This document shows, one piece after another, positions 13,405 through 25,632 of a stretch of DNA of 64,000 nt. The notes beneath the pieces are model-generated. The model had not been told where the DNA came from, made no database searches, and was given only the letters and a program-made list of their open reading frames with translations. The DNA lies in the NCBI GenBank assembly GCA_001986395.2, contig MQVO02000033.1, positions 1-64,000 of the forward strand. The letters run 5' to 3'. How positions within the stretch are numbered: the stretch's first letter is position 1; the number at the start of each line of letters is the position of its first letter. This DNA is from Irpex lacteus (Eukaryota > Basidiomycota > Agaricomycetes > Polyporales > Irpicaceae). A program made the translations under genes and the position numbers.

Positions 13405-14323
13405 ATGCCATTCAGGTTAGGAGCGGTGTTGTTGCATTCAGCGGCGGTGGCGATCATGGCACGCGCCTGGTTCCAGCTCGACAAGCTGCCCAATAATGCG
13501 TGGGTTGAGAGGCAGGTTGGGGGGCATTTGCAGTTTTTGACTATCCAGGGGTACGCACCGCAGAATGTGTTGGCAGAGTTACTGTTATTTAGATGGAAGC
13601 TTATTATTTAGGTTGTTTGCTGCGTGGGCTACTATGAGTCTGGGTTTGCTGACGGATGTTGTGCCTTCTCGGAGTGAGTGCATGTATTTCGTTCGAGGAA
13701 TAAGCATTCGGGAGTGCTGATGTGTATAAACTTCCACAGCACTTACGCGGATAAAGAGAGCATTGTTTATGATAGCCATGCCCGTTAGTCTACGCAAGCC
13801 ACCCCTCACACCATAGTCTCCTGACCACCCCTCCTTCTTTAGCTCGCAGCAGTAATCTCAAGCATATACTGGACCCTCCTCCTCCTCTTCCCCTCCCTAA
13901 TCCTCCGGGCTCCCGAACCCGGAGAGTTCGGCCCAACCTCCTCCTCCTCCGTCCCCGACCTCATCCGCATCCCCCTCAGCCTCGATCTCTCACTGCACGC
14001 CGCCCCCGGTGTCGCTCTGATACTGGATTTCTTTCTGTTTGAGGAAAAGTTTGGGAAGAGGACGGCGAGGGTGGGTGGTGCGGCTGTTGCGGCGCTGGCG
14101 GCGGTGTGGTATGGGTCGTGGGTGGAGTATTGTGCGTCGTATAATGGGATATGTGAGTCTCTCGTTCGGCTTGCATTCAATCGAGAGGTGTACTCAAACA
14201 TCATGTGCAGTCCCATACCCGTTTTTGACAACGAACGAGTTTCCGGTGCGCGTGTCGATATATGCAGGGGCTACTGCGTTTGCGTACTTGATCTTCCAGG
14301 CGTTGAACGCTCTCCACTCATAA
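13405..14323 (+). CDS. FAR-17a/AIG1-like membrane protein, copy B
   Basis: Five exons (13405-13550, 13612-13673, 13740-13783, 13843-14152, 14211-14323) give 224 residues. Same domain plan and same intron phases as copy A: MPFRLGAVLLHSAAVAIM, GGHLQFLTIQG (candidate catalytic Thr), KRALFMIAMPLAAVISSIYW, LSLDLSLHAAPGVALILDFF (candidate catalytic His), and WYGSWVEYCASYNGIFPYPF. Exons 2, 3 and 5 have exactly the same lengths as in copy A (62, 44 and 113 nt). The main differences are in the Ser/Pro-rich loop after the third TM region. Probably a lipid hydrolase of internal membranes; substrate unknown. Confidence 0.88.
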
Positions 14324-14535
14324 GATGGGAGAAGTAGATGATCATGCCAGTGATTGTGCACTGGTTCAGAGTGCTAGAAGTTCGATACTTACGCATTTTA
14401 TTTGTTTCTGTACACGCTGCTAGATTAAATATTGATATTCATCCCAACTTCCAGTACCCAGCACTTGTTGATACTTATTACAAGCTGCTCGCCTGCAGCT
14501 GCCGCCTCTTCGATCGTGTCGTGCCGAATGAGCCT

Positions 14536-14552
14536 CACGTGTACCTCACGTG
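14536..14552. promoter_or_regulatory. Pair of CACGTG E-boxes upstream of ARG4
   Basis: Two perfect CACGTG palindromes, at 14536-14541 and 14547-14552, lie 11 bp apart and 120-136 bp before the ARG4 ATG. CACGTG is bound by bHLH factors (Cbf1/Pho4 type in yeast). Binding here is inference. Confidence 0.45.
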
Positions 14553-14565
14553 AACGCGTCATAGC

Positions 14566-14571
14566 GAGTCA
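14566..14571 (-). promoter_or_regulatory. Gcn4/Cpc1-type site (TGACTC) upstream of ARG4
   Basis: TGACTCG reads on the minus strand, about 100 bp before the ARG4 start. TGACTC is the core element of general amino-acid control in fungi, and arginine genes are classic targets. The location supports a role; the match is only six to seven bases. Confidence 0.45.
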
Positions 14572-14671
14572 TGTACATAAGCGCCCATAAAGCCAAGTCA
14601 CTTTTACTTCCTGGATTTCGCGTAGATAGATCCAGATCTTTATAGCCTTCACATCTTCACTCACCATTACA

Positions 14672-16473
<1,802 letters not shown>

Positions 16474-18567
16474 AGTAGGGGGAGTTGGATTTAAAGTAGA
16501 GGAGAGGTGGGTATGGGAGGCGAGGCTGAGAGAGGAGGAAGTAAAAGGATGGGAAATAAGAGGTGTGCGTACGAGCACAGTTGAAACGTGGAATGCAAAA
16601 ACTGCTCTATACTCGATTTCAGAGAGAGTAGAACAGTTCAGATGAACTTGCATGTATCTGAGATGGCGGATCCGGACTTTGACATTTATGTCTGTTGTGA
16701 ATACTGAAGTCAAAGGGTATACGATCACGGTAAATACAGTACAGGATATATGGCGGATGCATATACTCAATTACTCATACTTGGCACTATTGTAAGATAC
16801 GACGTCGAGGCTCGTAGATAGTGTACTGAGAAGTCGACGACTGTGACAAAAACCCAAGATATGCTGACGGCGTTATCAACGAAGTGTCTTCAAGTCGCTG
16901 CTATCTTCGTCGCACACTGATACTTTGTTGTTTGTGACTGTGAACGTAGAATGCGCGTTGATGAGTCGAGCGTTCACAAGTTTGATACAGTCAACAACAT
17001 ACATGATCTTCAGCGTCATTCTGCCTTCTCTCGGCAGAGGGTGGCAGAGTGACCAACGTGGGGTCTTCCTGTGTCTCGGGCAATGACAACACGAACGCGA
17101 TGCGAGTATTGAGCTGCCCCACAGCAAGACAGATGAAACAAACTCCCAGAATAAAGAGCAGGACCGTTATTATACTGCTGCTTGCTGGGTGGTGCATATA
17201 CGGTGGCAGCCTGGACTGCACGCTGCTCAAGCTGAAGGATAGGGTGGTGCCGACGGATAGTATCACCCTAAAGTTCAACACCATGTACAGTAGCATCAGC
17301 AAACAGACAATATGCAGTCGATAGATAGGTTGGATCCAGCACGTACCAGATCAGCGAGGCTGGTAAAGTTGCGAGCTCCCGTGCTAGTACGCCGAGCCTG
17401 GGAGCAGACGCTAGGGCCTAAGTGTCACATCAACAGTGATTCTACCACCACTGGCTACTTATAGACAGAGTACTTACTACGAGCTTGTGTAGGCCCGAGG
17501 GCAGACTCGGGCAAAGACCCAAGGCGAACGAGAGTCCATTGCAGAGTGAAATTACGCATATGGCGGCGGTGATTACCCCTATGTATTGAACGAGGGCCAC
17601 AGGAGCTTTGCGTGCGATGTGATCACATTTCCTTGAGAGTCAGGGGTGAACTTATCAGAACCACAGAAGTTGAGCCCCAGATGTGCGACAAACCTCACCA
17701 CCAACCGTAAGCTGCAAACACTTGAGCGCACACATCAAGTATCCAGGCTTGAATGCAGAGTCGCTCCATTGCATGTGTAGCAGCCTCGTCCCGCACAATA
17801 AGGCCTGATTGACCACGAGGTTGAGGACCAGTGGCATCCTGAACGAAGCGTATGCGATAAAGATAATGCCGGGGGAGGGAGAGAAGCACGATGCGATCGT
17901 AGAAGCAGATGGATGCACGGCGTAAATTCTGGCACAGTCTGTTGCAGAGTGGCCTGGTGGCCGAGTTGTGCGTTGAAGGTGGGATTGGCTTGCCATTGCA
18001 CAAGTCTGTTGTGCAAGAGGACGCATTCCCTTCTTCGACGTGTTCCAAGCTCATCTTGGAATATTGAGCAGTCGGGTCATGCATGATGGACAAGTTCTGG
18101 GCGAGTCGGACTGCCATCTGCCCTTTGAGTATATAATATATGAGGAAAATCCCTAAAACAGGCCTAGGTGTCCGCAACTTGAAATTCTTGCCGCGGAATG
18201 TCTAGATCTGCGCGGAATTAAGACTCGCACGGTTCGATCACTCCGACGTGACCGCCGATTAAATTTGAATCTAGGCTGGTGTTGTGTCACGTCGAGTTGA
18301 GTCGATCCAACTCGGCAAAACTCGAAATCACGAGTTGAACCGAGTCGAGTTACCAACTGCAGCGTTGTGAGTTGTCTTAACTAAACAAAACCAAGCCTGC
18401 CCGACTCACTTGTACGATGAGCTCGAGACTAGTGCAACCAATATTAAATATTATACATGGCACTATCCAAGAAGGCCCACAAAACTCCTGACTTAAATCT
18501 GATCCAATATCAATCGAGAACAGGAAATGTAAATACACACACGAGCCTCAAGAATCACACCACACCA
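16474..18567 (-). other. Poorly resolved region with a possible membrane-protein gene (-)
   Basis: Minus-strand frames with hydrophobic stretches occur at 16991-17302 (SSSIITVLLFILGVCFICLA, then a polar tail), about 17530-17600 (GVITAAICVISLCNGLSFAL) and 17655-18120. They are separated by intron-like gaps, as in fungal multi-TM receptors or DUF6533-type proteins. I could not build one in-frame chain, and the middle fragments read in conflicting frames. It is either a gene I cannot splice by eye or a decayed one. ARG4's 3' flank (16474-16990) and 18130-18567 hold nothing I recognise. Confidence 0.3.
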
Positions 18568-21151
18568 TCACTCCTCCCCACCCTCACCCTCATCCTTATC
18601 TTCCGCTGGAGCCCAAAGCACACATCGTCCCCTTGCGTTCCCAGACGCTACGCGCTCGACGATGCGCGGGTGCGAGCATGTCACGGCTTGGACGGCGGTT
18701 AGGGCTGGGTCGTGCAGTTTTGCTACAAGTTCGCCCTGCGTTGCCAGAGTGTTGGATTAGTCCCAGTGAAGGCAAAGAAGGGAAGAAGAGAAGAAGAGAA
18801 GAAGGGAAGAAGAGAAGAAGAGAAGAAGGGAAGAAGAGAAGAAGAGAAGAAGGGAAGAAGAGAAGAAGAGAAGAAGGGAAGAAGAGAAGAAGAGAAGAAG
18901 GGAAGAAGAGGCGGGGAGGAGGAGAAGGAGGAGGGACGTACCTTGCATGTGCGTACGTCTATGGAGTGGTCCATATTTCCGATCTGAGAAGTGTTAGGTG
19001 CGGTGTGGAGGTGGCGAAGGGCCAAGAGTACAAGTGATGCGTACCGTGATGTGAGGATACGCGTCTGGGTTGGGGCTCCACTGCGCGCGGAGGATCGTCA
19101 CCCATTTTCCCTGCGCACGTTTAAACATATACAAGGGCGATTAATAATCATCAGCGAGTTGTGCCAGGCGCAAAGTGGAGTAAAGAGAGCGTACGGTTTG
19201 GCAATTGTGCGTGACCGTCGTAGCGGGCCTGAAAGTGGGAAAGGGACCGGGGTTTTGCAGGAAGGAAGGCGGGATGTCCCAGACTACCCAACATCACCAT
19301 CAATCTCATGTGCGTGGTGCAACTTGGAACTTGAGAAACGGAGAAACGGAACGCACGTTTGATAGAGTTATCATAACTCGTACTGACAACCCTCCGTCCA
19401 TGGGGGTCCCAATACGCCGAACTAGCACTCTGCCCGTGCCGCCACTCCCCCCTCATCAGCCCCTTCATCCCCTTCCCTCCCTTCCCTCCCTTCACGTTCG
19501 AGGTTTGGGCTTGGACGACTTCTTCGATTTCGTCGAAGGGGATCTCGACGGGGTCGGGGCGGGTTTTGGAGAGGGTTTGGAGGTTGCGGACGTCCCATAC
19601 TCTGTCGTGTGGAGTGAGTTAGTTGGGTTTAGTGGAATTTAGGGATGAAGGGAGGGTGAGAAGAGGAGAGGTAAGGTGGAGAGGGAGGAGGAGAGGGAGG
19701 AGGAAGAGTGGAAAACGTACCTCAAAGCCCTACTATTCGACGCAGTCAACAAAAACACCGGGTCCACCGGGTTCACACTCACGCAACCAATCTTCGCCGC
19801 ACTAAGTTGATACCACCTCCCCTTTCCCTTCCCTCCCTTGTTGTCCTCTCGGAGATCGAGGTGGGTGACGCCCCCCGAGCGGTCGGAGAGCCATATTTCG
19901 TGTCCGGAGGGCGTGAGGTCGAAGGACTGGATGTGGAGGTCTTCGGTGTGGATTAGTTCGCGGGAGATGCCGGTGGTGAGGGAGGTTTGGCGGAGGGTGC
20001 AGTCGTAGGAGGATGTGAGTACCTGTTGTATCAATTATTAGCATCAATAGAGGAGTGGGCAGACGCAAACAGTTTGAGAAGGACGTACGCTGTGAGAGTC
20101 GGTAGGATCAAACTTGATGGCGGAGATGGAAGACGAGGCGGTCGCGGGCCAATGCAGCTGCATCCGCCAGTGTTTACCCTCCCCGTCCTCCGTCGGTGGT
20201 GTTGCCGGATCGTCGTCATCAGGGACGTCCGGGGATGCTCTGGCATCCCATATTCCTATTGAACCGTTCTTGTCTGCGTATCAAAATTATCGTCAGTTGA
20301 GGTAAGTGCTGCTCGTAGCATCGTAAGTTCGACGTACCTCCGAAGAAAATAAGATCCTTCGTAACCTCCGGATGATACGCCGCACAATACACCCTCTCCT
20401 TCGTAACCTTCGCCCTACTCACCACCTTCATCCCCCCAAACTTCTCCTTCAGCCCCTCCACCTCCCTCTTCTCCTTCTTCTTCCCACCATCCTCCGAATC
20501 GTAAGCAAAGTCCTCCTGATTGCCCACTCTGACGGGCTGACTGGATTCTAGGGCGACTTGGAGCGAAGAGGTGAGAGCCATGACGGAAGAGGCGTCTTGG
20601 TCATCGAGGAGAGTGTTCATCTCGAGGTCGTCGTGCCGTGGTTTGGAGGCTTCGCGGGCGCGTTCTTCTTCTGCTAGTCGTTCCTCTTCGGCTTTCTTGC
20701 GTAGGGCTTCTTCCTCTTGCTGTCATGTCATACCATATCATACCACACCGTACAAGCAAACCGTTAGAATACAAGTATGAAGTCGCAATATTGATATAGT
20801 GCGCGACACACCTCACGTTTCCTCTTCTCCTCGGGAGTCTCATTAGCAGGTGGTGCCGTCCTCCTGAGTCGCGTCGACTGGCGTGTACTCCGAGTCGGGG
20901 GAGGTGACGCAGAACGTTTTCGTTTCTTTGCCGCACCTTGAGATGTTCTTGACTTTGCCTTTGTCGGAGCTTTAGCTTTGGGTTTGGGTTGTTGGGGTAC
21001 GTCTAGTGTAATGTCTAGCTGGGCTAGGAGGGCGCGGTTCCGCGCGATGGTGGCTTCTCGCTCGGCTTCGCTGTGGGATAAGAAGTTTGTGAGTGAGATT
21101 TTATATGTTCTGTTTGCTATGGGTTGAATATATAACTTACAAGTCTGACAT
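18568..21151 (-). CDS. CMR1: DNA damage-binding WD40 protein CMR1/WDR76
   Basis: Nuclear WD40 protein of the Cmr1/WDR76 family, linked to chromatin, replication stress and intranuclear quality control. Ten exons (21141-21151, 20812-21070, 20338-20719, 20089-20273, 19721-20022, 19357-19601, 19195-19283, 19045-19110, 18942-18983, 18568-18735) sum to 1749 nt, 582 residues. The N-terminal ~170 residues are basic and disordered (KPKAKAPTKAKSRTS; KKRKRSASPPTRS) followed by a Glu/Lys/Arg coiled stretch. Family blocks follow: YCAAYHPEVTKDLIFFGDKN, GSIGIWDARAS, SVLTSSYDCTLRQ, DLHIQSFDLTPSGHEIWLSD, RVWDVRNLQTL, SSAYWDPHGRRVVSTSYDN, IKLWDIPPSF and HITIGNMDHSIDV. The first coding exon is only 11 nt. Intron 9 is filled by a minisatellite. 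Secure identification. Confidence 0.94.
18775..18909. repeat. 24-bp purine minisatellite inside CMR1 intron 9
   Basis: Five near-perfect tandem copies of a 24-bp unit made only of A and G (GGGAAGAAGAGAAGAAGAGA plus four more bases) and a partial sixth. They lie within the 206-nt intron between 18942 and 18735. On the transcribed CMR1 strand it is an unbroken pyrimidine run, effectively a giant polypyrimidine tract ahead of the acceptor. The unit is a multiple of three, so long false ORFs (Arg-Lys-Glu or Ser-rich) appear on both strands. Confidence 0.9.
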
Positions 21152-21930
21152 GTTGGATAGTAATACTAGTGTAGCTTGAAGTCTAAGAAATCGTAGTCGC
21201 CGCGAGCAGCGACCTGCAATGACCGACTCCGAGTCGGACGCGGATGCAGATCCAAGAGTGCGCGTTATGTCACAACATTTGTCATCTGTGACCGCTGGCG
21301 TCGGGATGGTCACGCTTCGTCTGTCAAGTTCGAATTATTGAAGTCTGTACTTTACCGTCATGATGACTTGAACTTTAAAGACTACAGCGCAGTGGTCACG
21401 ACGACTGTTATATGGGACATCAAGCGACGTGCTAGTAACAACGTCTGTCTTGTATCGAAAACCGAATTTGTATGGCACATATACTTACTTACGCCGTCAC
21501 ATAGCAGGATGCAACGATCGCCCTCTCAGACAACCTTGGAGCTTGAAGCTTTGAAGGACCATGACGAGTACTAGTACTGCTTCTGGTACTTCTCCACCTC
21601 TTCAAAGCTTCACCAGGCACCGAGTCGTCGCTCTTCCTGTCAACGCCAATCTCACAGAGCGGAATGCACTGTATGTACATAAGTATCGCGGTGGCGTGGT
21701 TTTCGAGTGGCCTACCTGCGCGAAGGCGATATTACTGACCACGAAATGTGTAACCAACAACGAAGACAGGTCTGACGATATAATCACGGGAATCAGAAAG
21801 ACATTTCGACTATCAATAATTCCCTGACACTGCTGCCATATCTTATGTAAGTGCCCTACCACGTCTGATATCGTTTCCCCCATAACCACTGCCAGCAAAA
21901 AAATTACTGCCGCCCTCGTTGGTTTATACG
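21152..21930. other. Divergent intergenic region, no gene recognised
   Basis: Lies between the start of CMR1 (-) and the Zn-cluster-like gene (+), so it holds both promoters. A plus frame at 21561-21827 and a minus frame at 21602-21967 overlap each other and resemble nothing. Confidence 0.5.
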
Positions 21931-22731
21931 ATGTCCGCTTCTGACTGTAAGTCATCCCATAACACAAATGTCACAATAGATTCACCTGTGCATTTCCGTA
22001 TAGCTCGATACATGGAATTGATGGCCAAGATGGCACGGCTGGAGGCGCGGATTGCGGAACTAAAAAGGCAGCAGGCGAGAAAGGAGGCGGAGGAGGCAAC
22101 GAATATAGAGGAGGCATGGAAGGCAGACGAGTCTAAGCTGGAGAAGACGGCAATATCTAGGCCGAAGGAAACAGCGCTGGCGAGACCGAGGAACCCAGCC
22201 AGTAATTCGGCGGAGGGAAAGACGGAGGGCAAGCGTAAGACAAAGGCAAAGGAGGGAGGAGGGGCAAGGAAGAAAAGAAAGACGGCAGCGGTCTCTGGTG
22301 TTGCCATCGACTCGTCGGAGGTCTTCAGCTCTGGCTCAGAAGACGAGCACGAGCGCATGGAGCAGGTCGTCGGCGAGGACAACATGATGGTAGACTCGGA
22401 GGCCTGTGACCTGTGCACATCATCCAGCGTTGCTTCAGGTTGTGTCTGGCCCGATGACAATACAAAGGCAACATCGTGCAGACGTTGCATCGACCAGAAG
22501 AAGCCGTGCAAAGTCTCTGGTCGACCAGTCTCGCAGCAGAAGGCCACTTTGTATCAGTTGTCGAAAGACATGGATGACAAGGCATTCGGATTGTTCATGG
22601 TCGAGATGATGAAGTCCGTGCGCGACAGCACAGATGCCATGAAGGTCCTTTTCTCCAGCTTGGAGAAGGTGTTCGAGGACATGCCAGGTCGGCGTAGAGA
22701 TTGGAGGGCGGAGCTCGTGGGAAAGAACTAA
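21931..22731 (+). CDS. Zn-cluster-like CxxC protein with coiled coil
   Basis: Single open frame from the ATG at 21931, 266 residues. Residues ~25-60 form a predicted coiled coil (MELMAKMARLEARIAELKRQ). Next comes a Lys/Arg-rich nuclear-localisation-like region (ARKKRKTAAVSG) and an acidic Ser/Glu stretch. A cysteine cluster follows: CDLCTSSSVASGCVWP, then SCRRCIDQKKPCKV. The C-terminal third is helical and charged. The CxxC...C...CxxC....C pattern resembles the divergent zinc clusters seen in many Agaricomycete proteins; it is not a canonical Zn2Cys6 domain. DNA binding is therefore inference. No intron is needed, although a GTAAGT lies just after the start (33 nt to the next usable AG, too short to be likely). 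Confidence 0.65.
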   Translation: MSASDCKSSHNTNVTIDSPVHFRIARYMELMAKMARLEARIAELKRQQARKEAEEATNIEEAWKADESKLEKTAISRPKETALARPRNPASNSAEGKTEGKRKTKAKEGGGARKKRKTAAVSGVAIDSSEVFSSGSEDEHERMEQVVGEDNMMVDSEACDLCTSSSVASGCVWPDDNTKATSCRRCIDQKKPCKVSGRPVSQQKATLYQLSKDMDDKAFGLFMVEMMKSVRDSTDAMKVLFSSLEKVFEDMPGRRRDWRAELVGKN

Positions 22732-23143
22732 AGGTGGACCCGCGCTGGCTTGCTCGATTTTAGTGTGTTTCATTTTATGGTACAATGTGTTCTAATAACG
22801 ATCCGTCGTTTGGTCCTAATAACACTCAGTGTTGAGTCTAAATTTGTCATTGCCGTTGAGCATCGGAGATGCCGCCGGATGGCTTTCGTCGCGGCTCTCT
22901 TCTTACTACTAACTTCCTAGGGAGATCGCTGAAATCGAAGGAGTAACAGGTTATAGAGGACCCATGACTGGCATCTCACGTAAAGCCAACAGCGTACGTC
23001 TTGGCATGGCAACTAACACTTACGTACTAAACCTCGGGCCTTTGCTGTCATATATACAGGATGCAGCGACCTCTCACATTTCTCCTCTTTCTTCTAGCTA
23101 GTTCACGAGAAGTCCTCTCGTGCAGCATCTTCCAACACAATCC
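22732..23143. other. Spacer before the F-box-like pair
   Basis: Holds the 3' flank of the Zn-cluster-like gene and the promoter of the first F-box-like gene. Nothing else recognised. Confidence 0.4.
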
Positions 23144-24488
23144 ATGATGCAAAGGATGCCGCCTGCCAACAACCCACATAACCAACCAAGGCTCGCACAA
23201 GGGCTTCTAAACCTCATCATCGACCTGGTAGACGACACCCAAACACTCAAGAACCTCTCGCTCTCTGGCCGAGCATGTCGTCTTCGCTGCAAAACAAAGC
23301 TTTTCCGCTCAATCAGCATCTCCATGTCCAACCTTGGCCAGAAATCGCACCGATTCGATTCTGCGGTCGTCGATAGTATCGTCGGTTTTGTCCACGAACT
23401 CACCATCGGACACCAACCTGTCAACCCCCAGGCTCCGAGAGAAGGTCCTGACGAGGGACTCAGACCCCCCGAAGAAGACATAGAACCCTATGACACGAAC
23501 TGGCGTATCCCTCAAGAGAGCCTACGACAACTGACCGCTTTCCTCCCCAAGCTCAAGGCAGTCAGCACTCTGAACGTGGTAGACGGTCACTGGGACGCGA
23601 TATGGACCGTCCTTCCCGCGCGCTCTGTGGACCATTTCTACGCCAGCATCAAGAAGCTGCACGTCCACGCCGTCATTTTCTCCAAGCCCGACGAGATCCC
23701 TGCGTTCATCTTGCGATTCCGACGCCTCGAACACTTAGTTATAGGAGATATTACTTGGACGGGGTGGAAGGAGTGGAAGTATCAGAGACGTTTGTCGTCG
23801 GCGCAGCGCACCATGACTGGCACGGGCGCCGTGAACCCTCCAGCGCAACCTCTGACTTCTCTCAATGTGCTAGAAGTACGGGAACCCACCGGTCTCATCG
23901 TCCTTCCACATATCCTTCCCTCATCCGGCCTCCGAAATTCGAATCTGCATATTCGCTCCCTCGTGTTAGGCTGCGATGCCAATCATGACTTCGAAGAAAT
24001 GCAGAACACCTTGAATAGAATGCGGCAGTGTCTACGGACCCTCGAGATCCGACTGCTAGGCGGTAAGTCACTAAATTACATCATGCATCCTCGGTCTTTG
24101 TCCTAATCCGCAAAACGCAGGTGAAGAAGCGTACCGAGGAAAGCAGACCCTAGACCTCTCCCAACTCGAGCGCCTACAGTCCTTTACTTGCTGCATGAAC
24201 AGCTTCACCTTCGCCGAAGACGAAGAAGACTACCACCAAGCCACCCTGCTCGCCATCATCCCCACACTCCCCCAAAACTGCTCTGAGATCCGTATTTCAG
24301 GCATCGCGTTCGAGGGCGGCTTGAACAGGTCTTCCGGGCGGTACCTCCAGCAGCTCGGGCTCGCGTCGCTGGACAAGATCCTCTGCAGGAAGAGGGTGCA
24401 CAAGAGCCTTCGGAGGTTGGTGTTTGAGGCAAAGCTTATGTGGTGTCGGAGCGGTGACAGGGCCGGACGGTGCAGGGGGTGGGTTTGA
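23144..24488 (+). CDS. F-box-like/LRR protein, copy 1 (C-terminus frameshifted)
   Basis: Exons 23144-24062 and 24121-24488, phase 1 intron. The N-terminus has an F-box-like helix set (GLLNLIIDLVDDTQTLKNLS, then LSGRACRLRCKTKLFRSISI). This is the basidiomycete pattern of an F-box followed by a degenerate leucine-rich region (LEHLVIGDITW, SLNVLEVREP, IRSLVLGCD, LRTLEIRLLGG). Such proteins are usually substrate adaptors of SCF ubiquitin ligases. The frame ends at 24488 after RAGRCRGWV. The conserved last block (YDYLPKTSKRGVHFVV, DDSEAVEMPF), shared with copy 2, lies just downstream at ~24511-24598 in another frame. About 19-20 nt are missing relative to copy 2, so this copy has lost its normal C-terminus. 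It may still make a shortened protein. Confidence 0.7.
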
Positions 24489-24599
24489 AGATGCTGTTGA
24501 CTAATTTTATGTACGATTATCTGCCTAAGACTTCTAAGCGTGGTGTTCATTTTGTTGTCGCTGTTGACGACTCGGAGGCGGTGGAGATGCCGTTCTGAG

Positions 24600-24840
24600 T
24601 GGTTTTCAGGCATAGTGGTGTTGTCAACTTGAATACTTCGTAGTTACATAGCCAGGCGAAGTCGTGCCAACGTATTGTTTCATACAGCGTGCAGTATTCG
24701 TAGCACGATTTGTAATGACCACCGTCACGGTGATATTCACGCAAAACTTGAAGAGCGAGACATCACGTAGTCGCAGGGTTCTGGAAGTACACAAGCCGAG
24801 TCCATAATAATTCAACAATAGACGTTAACACTCTATATAG
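24600..24840. repeat. 3' flank duplicated with the F-box-like pair (second copy at ~27,100-27,297)
   Basis: The 3' flanks of the two F-box-like genes share patches. Both have a TAGCCAGGC-like block, and both have ACACAAG(C/T)CGAGTCCATA at about 24790 and 27260, followed by similar AT-rich sequence. The duplication unit therefore reaches past the stop codons; the second copy now abuts the 3' end of TRS130. The rest of the spacer to 25632 has no gene I can recognise. Confidence 0.55.
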
Positions 24841-25632
24841 ATCTCCCATAAGAAAGTCGCTGCGGTCACTTCTGCCATGTAAGGGCATAAACAAGTGTAT
24901 ACAGCCGAAACCGGCGTACAAGAGCAATGATTGCCTTAAAAGGCAGTTCAAACTGTACCTACACCCGTTGACCTTTAGACAAAGTGGAGCACGCTTCTCA
25001 TAGCTCTCTCAAGCCGTTTAAGCACAATAAAGCTGCTATGTATTTTTTATTTTCAGAGATACCACAAAACATAAATATAACTACGTGCAGGCCCGGCAGG
25101 TTGTCTGCTTTTGCAAGTGTCCGGGGTCTATCCTCAGCCAAGCGCTTGCAAGTTGCGAGCGCCCTCCTGGGCCAACTGCCAGAGCCCAGTGCAAATCTCG
25201 ATCTTCTGCTAAATAACAGTCACGGTACTGCTACTTTCCATTATCCGTAAGTTCCTATAGTGTCCTAGCTATTTGACATCAAAGGTGTGCATTTACGTGC
25301 TCTGTGGTATAAGTATAATGTCTTCACCTGCATTGGGTCTTGCAATCAAACTTGAAGCTTCATGAAGGGCAAAAGTTACCAAGTAGGGCAGGAAAACGAG
25401 CATTCCCGAACTCTAAGGAAATTACCGAGAACCTAACTGTGGTATGGTCAAACCATGACTATTACAGACACGTAAAGTTAACGTGCGATTAATTGCGATT
25501 CGCGTGCGTATTTTCCTGCCATATTTGGAGGACTTAAGTACGTACGAACTCAACAGACTTGTAGATTGCGGCGATCGCCAACTATATCGCTCTTTTGTGA
25601 TCTTACCATCATCTCTCAGAGTCGTGTAAACG

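Noticed and set aside
18633..19037. Lys/Glu/Arg-rich ORF and antisense Ser/Leu/Phe-rich ORFs
   Set aside because: All are readings of the 24-bp minisatellite inside a CMR1 intron; the unit length is a multiple of three.
22406..22609. Plus and minus ORFs overlapping the Zn-cluster-like gene
   Set aside because: Shadows of the long 21931-22731 frame, which carries the cysteine motif and coiled coil.
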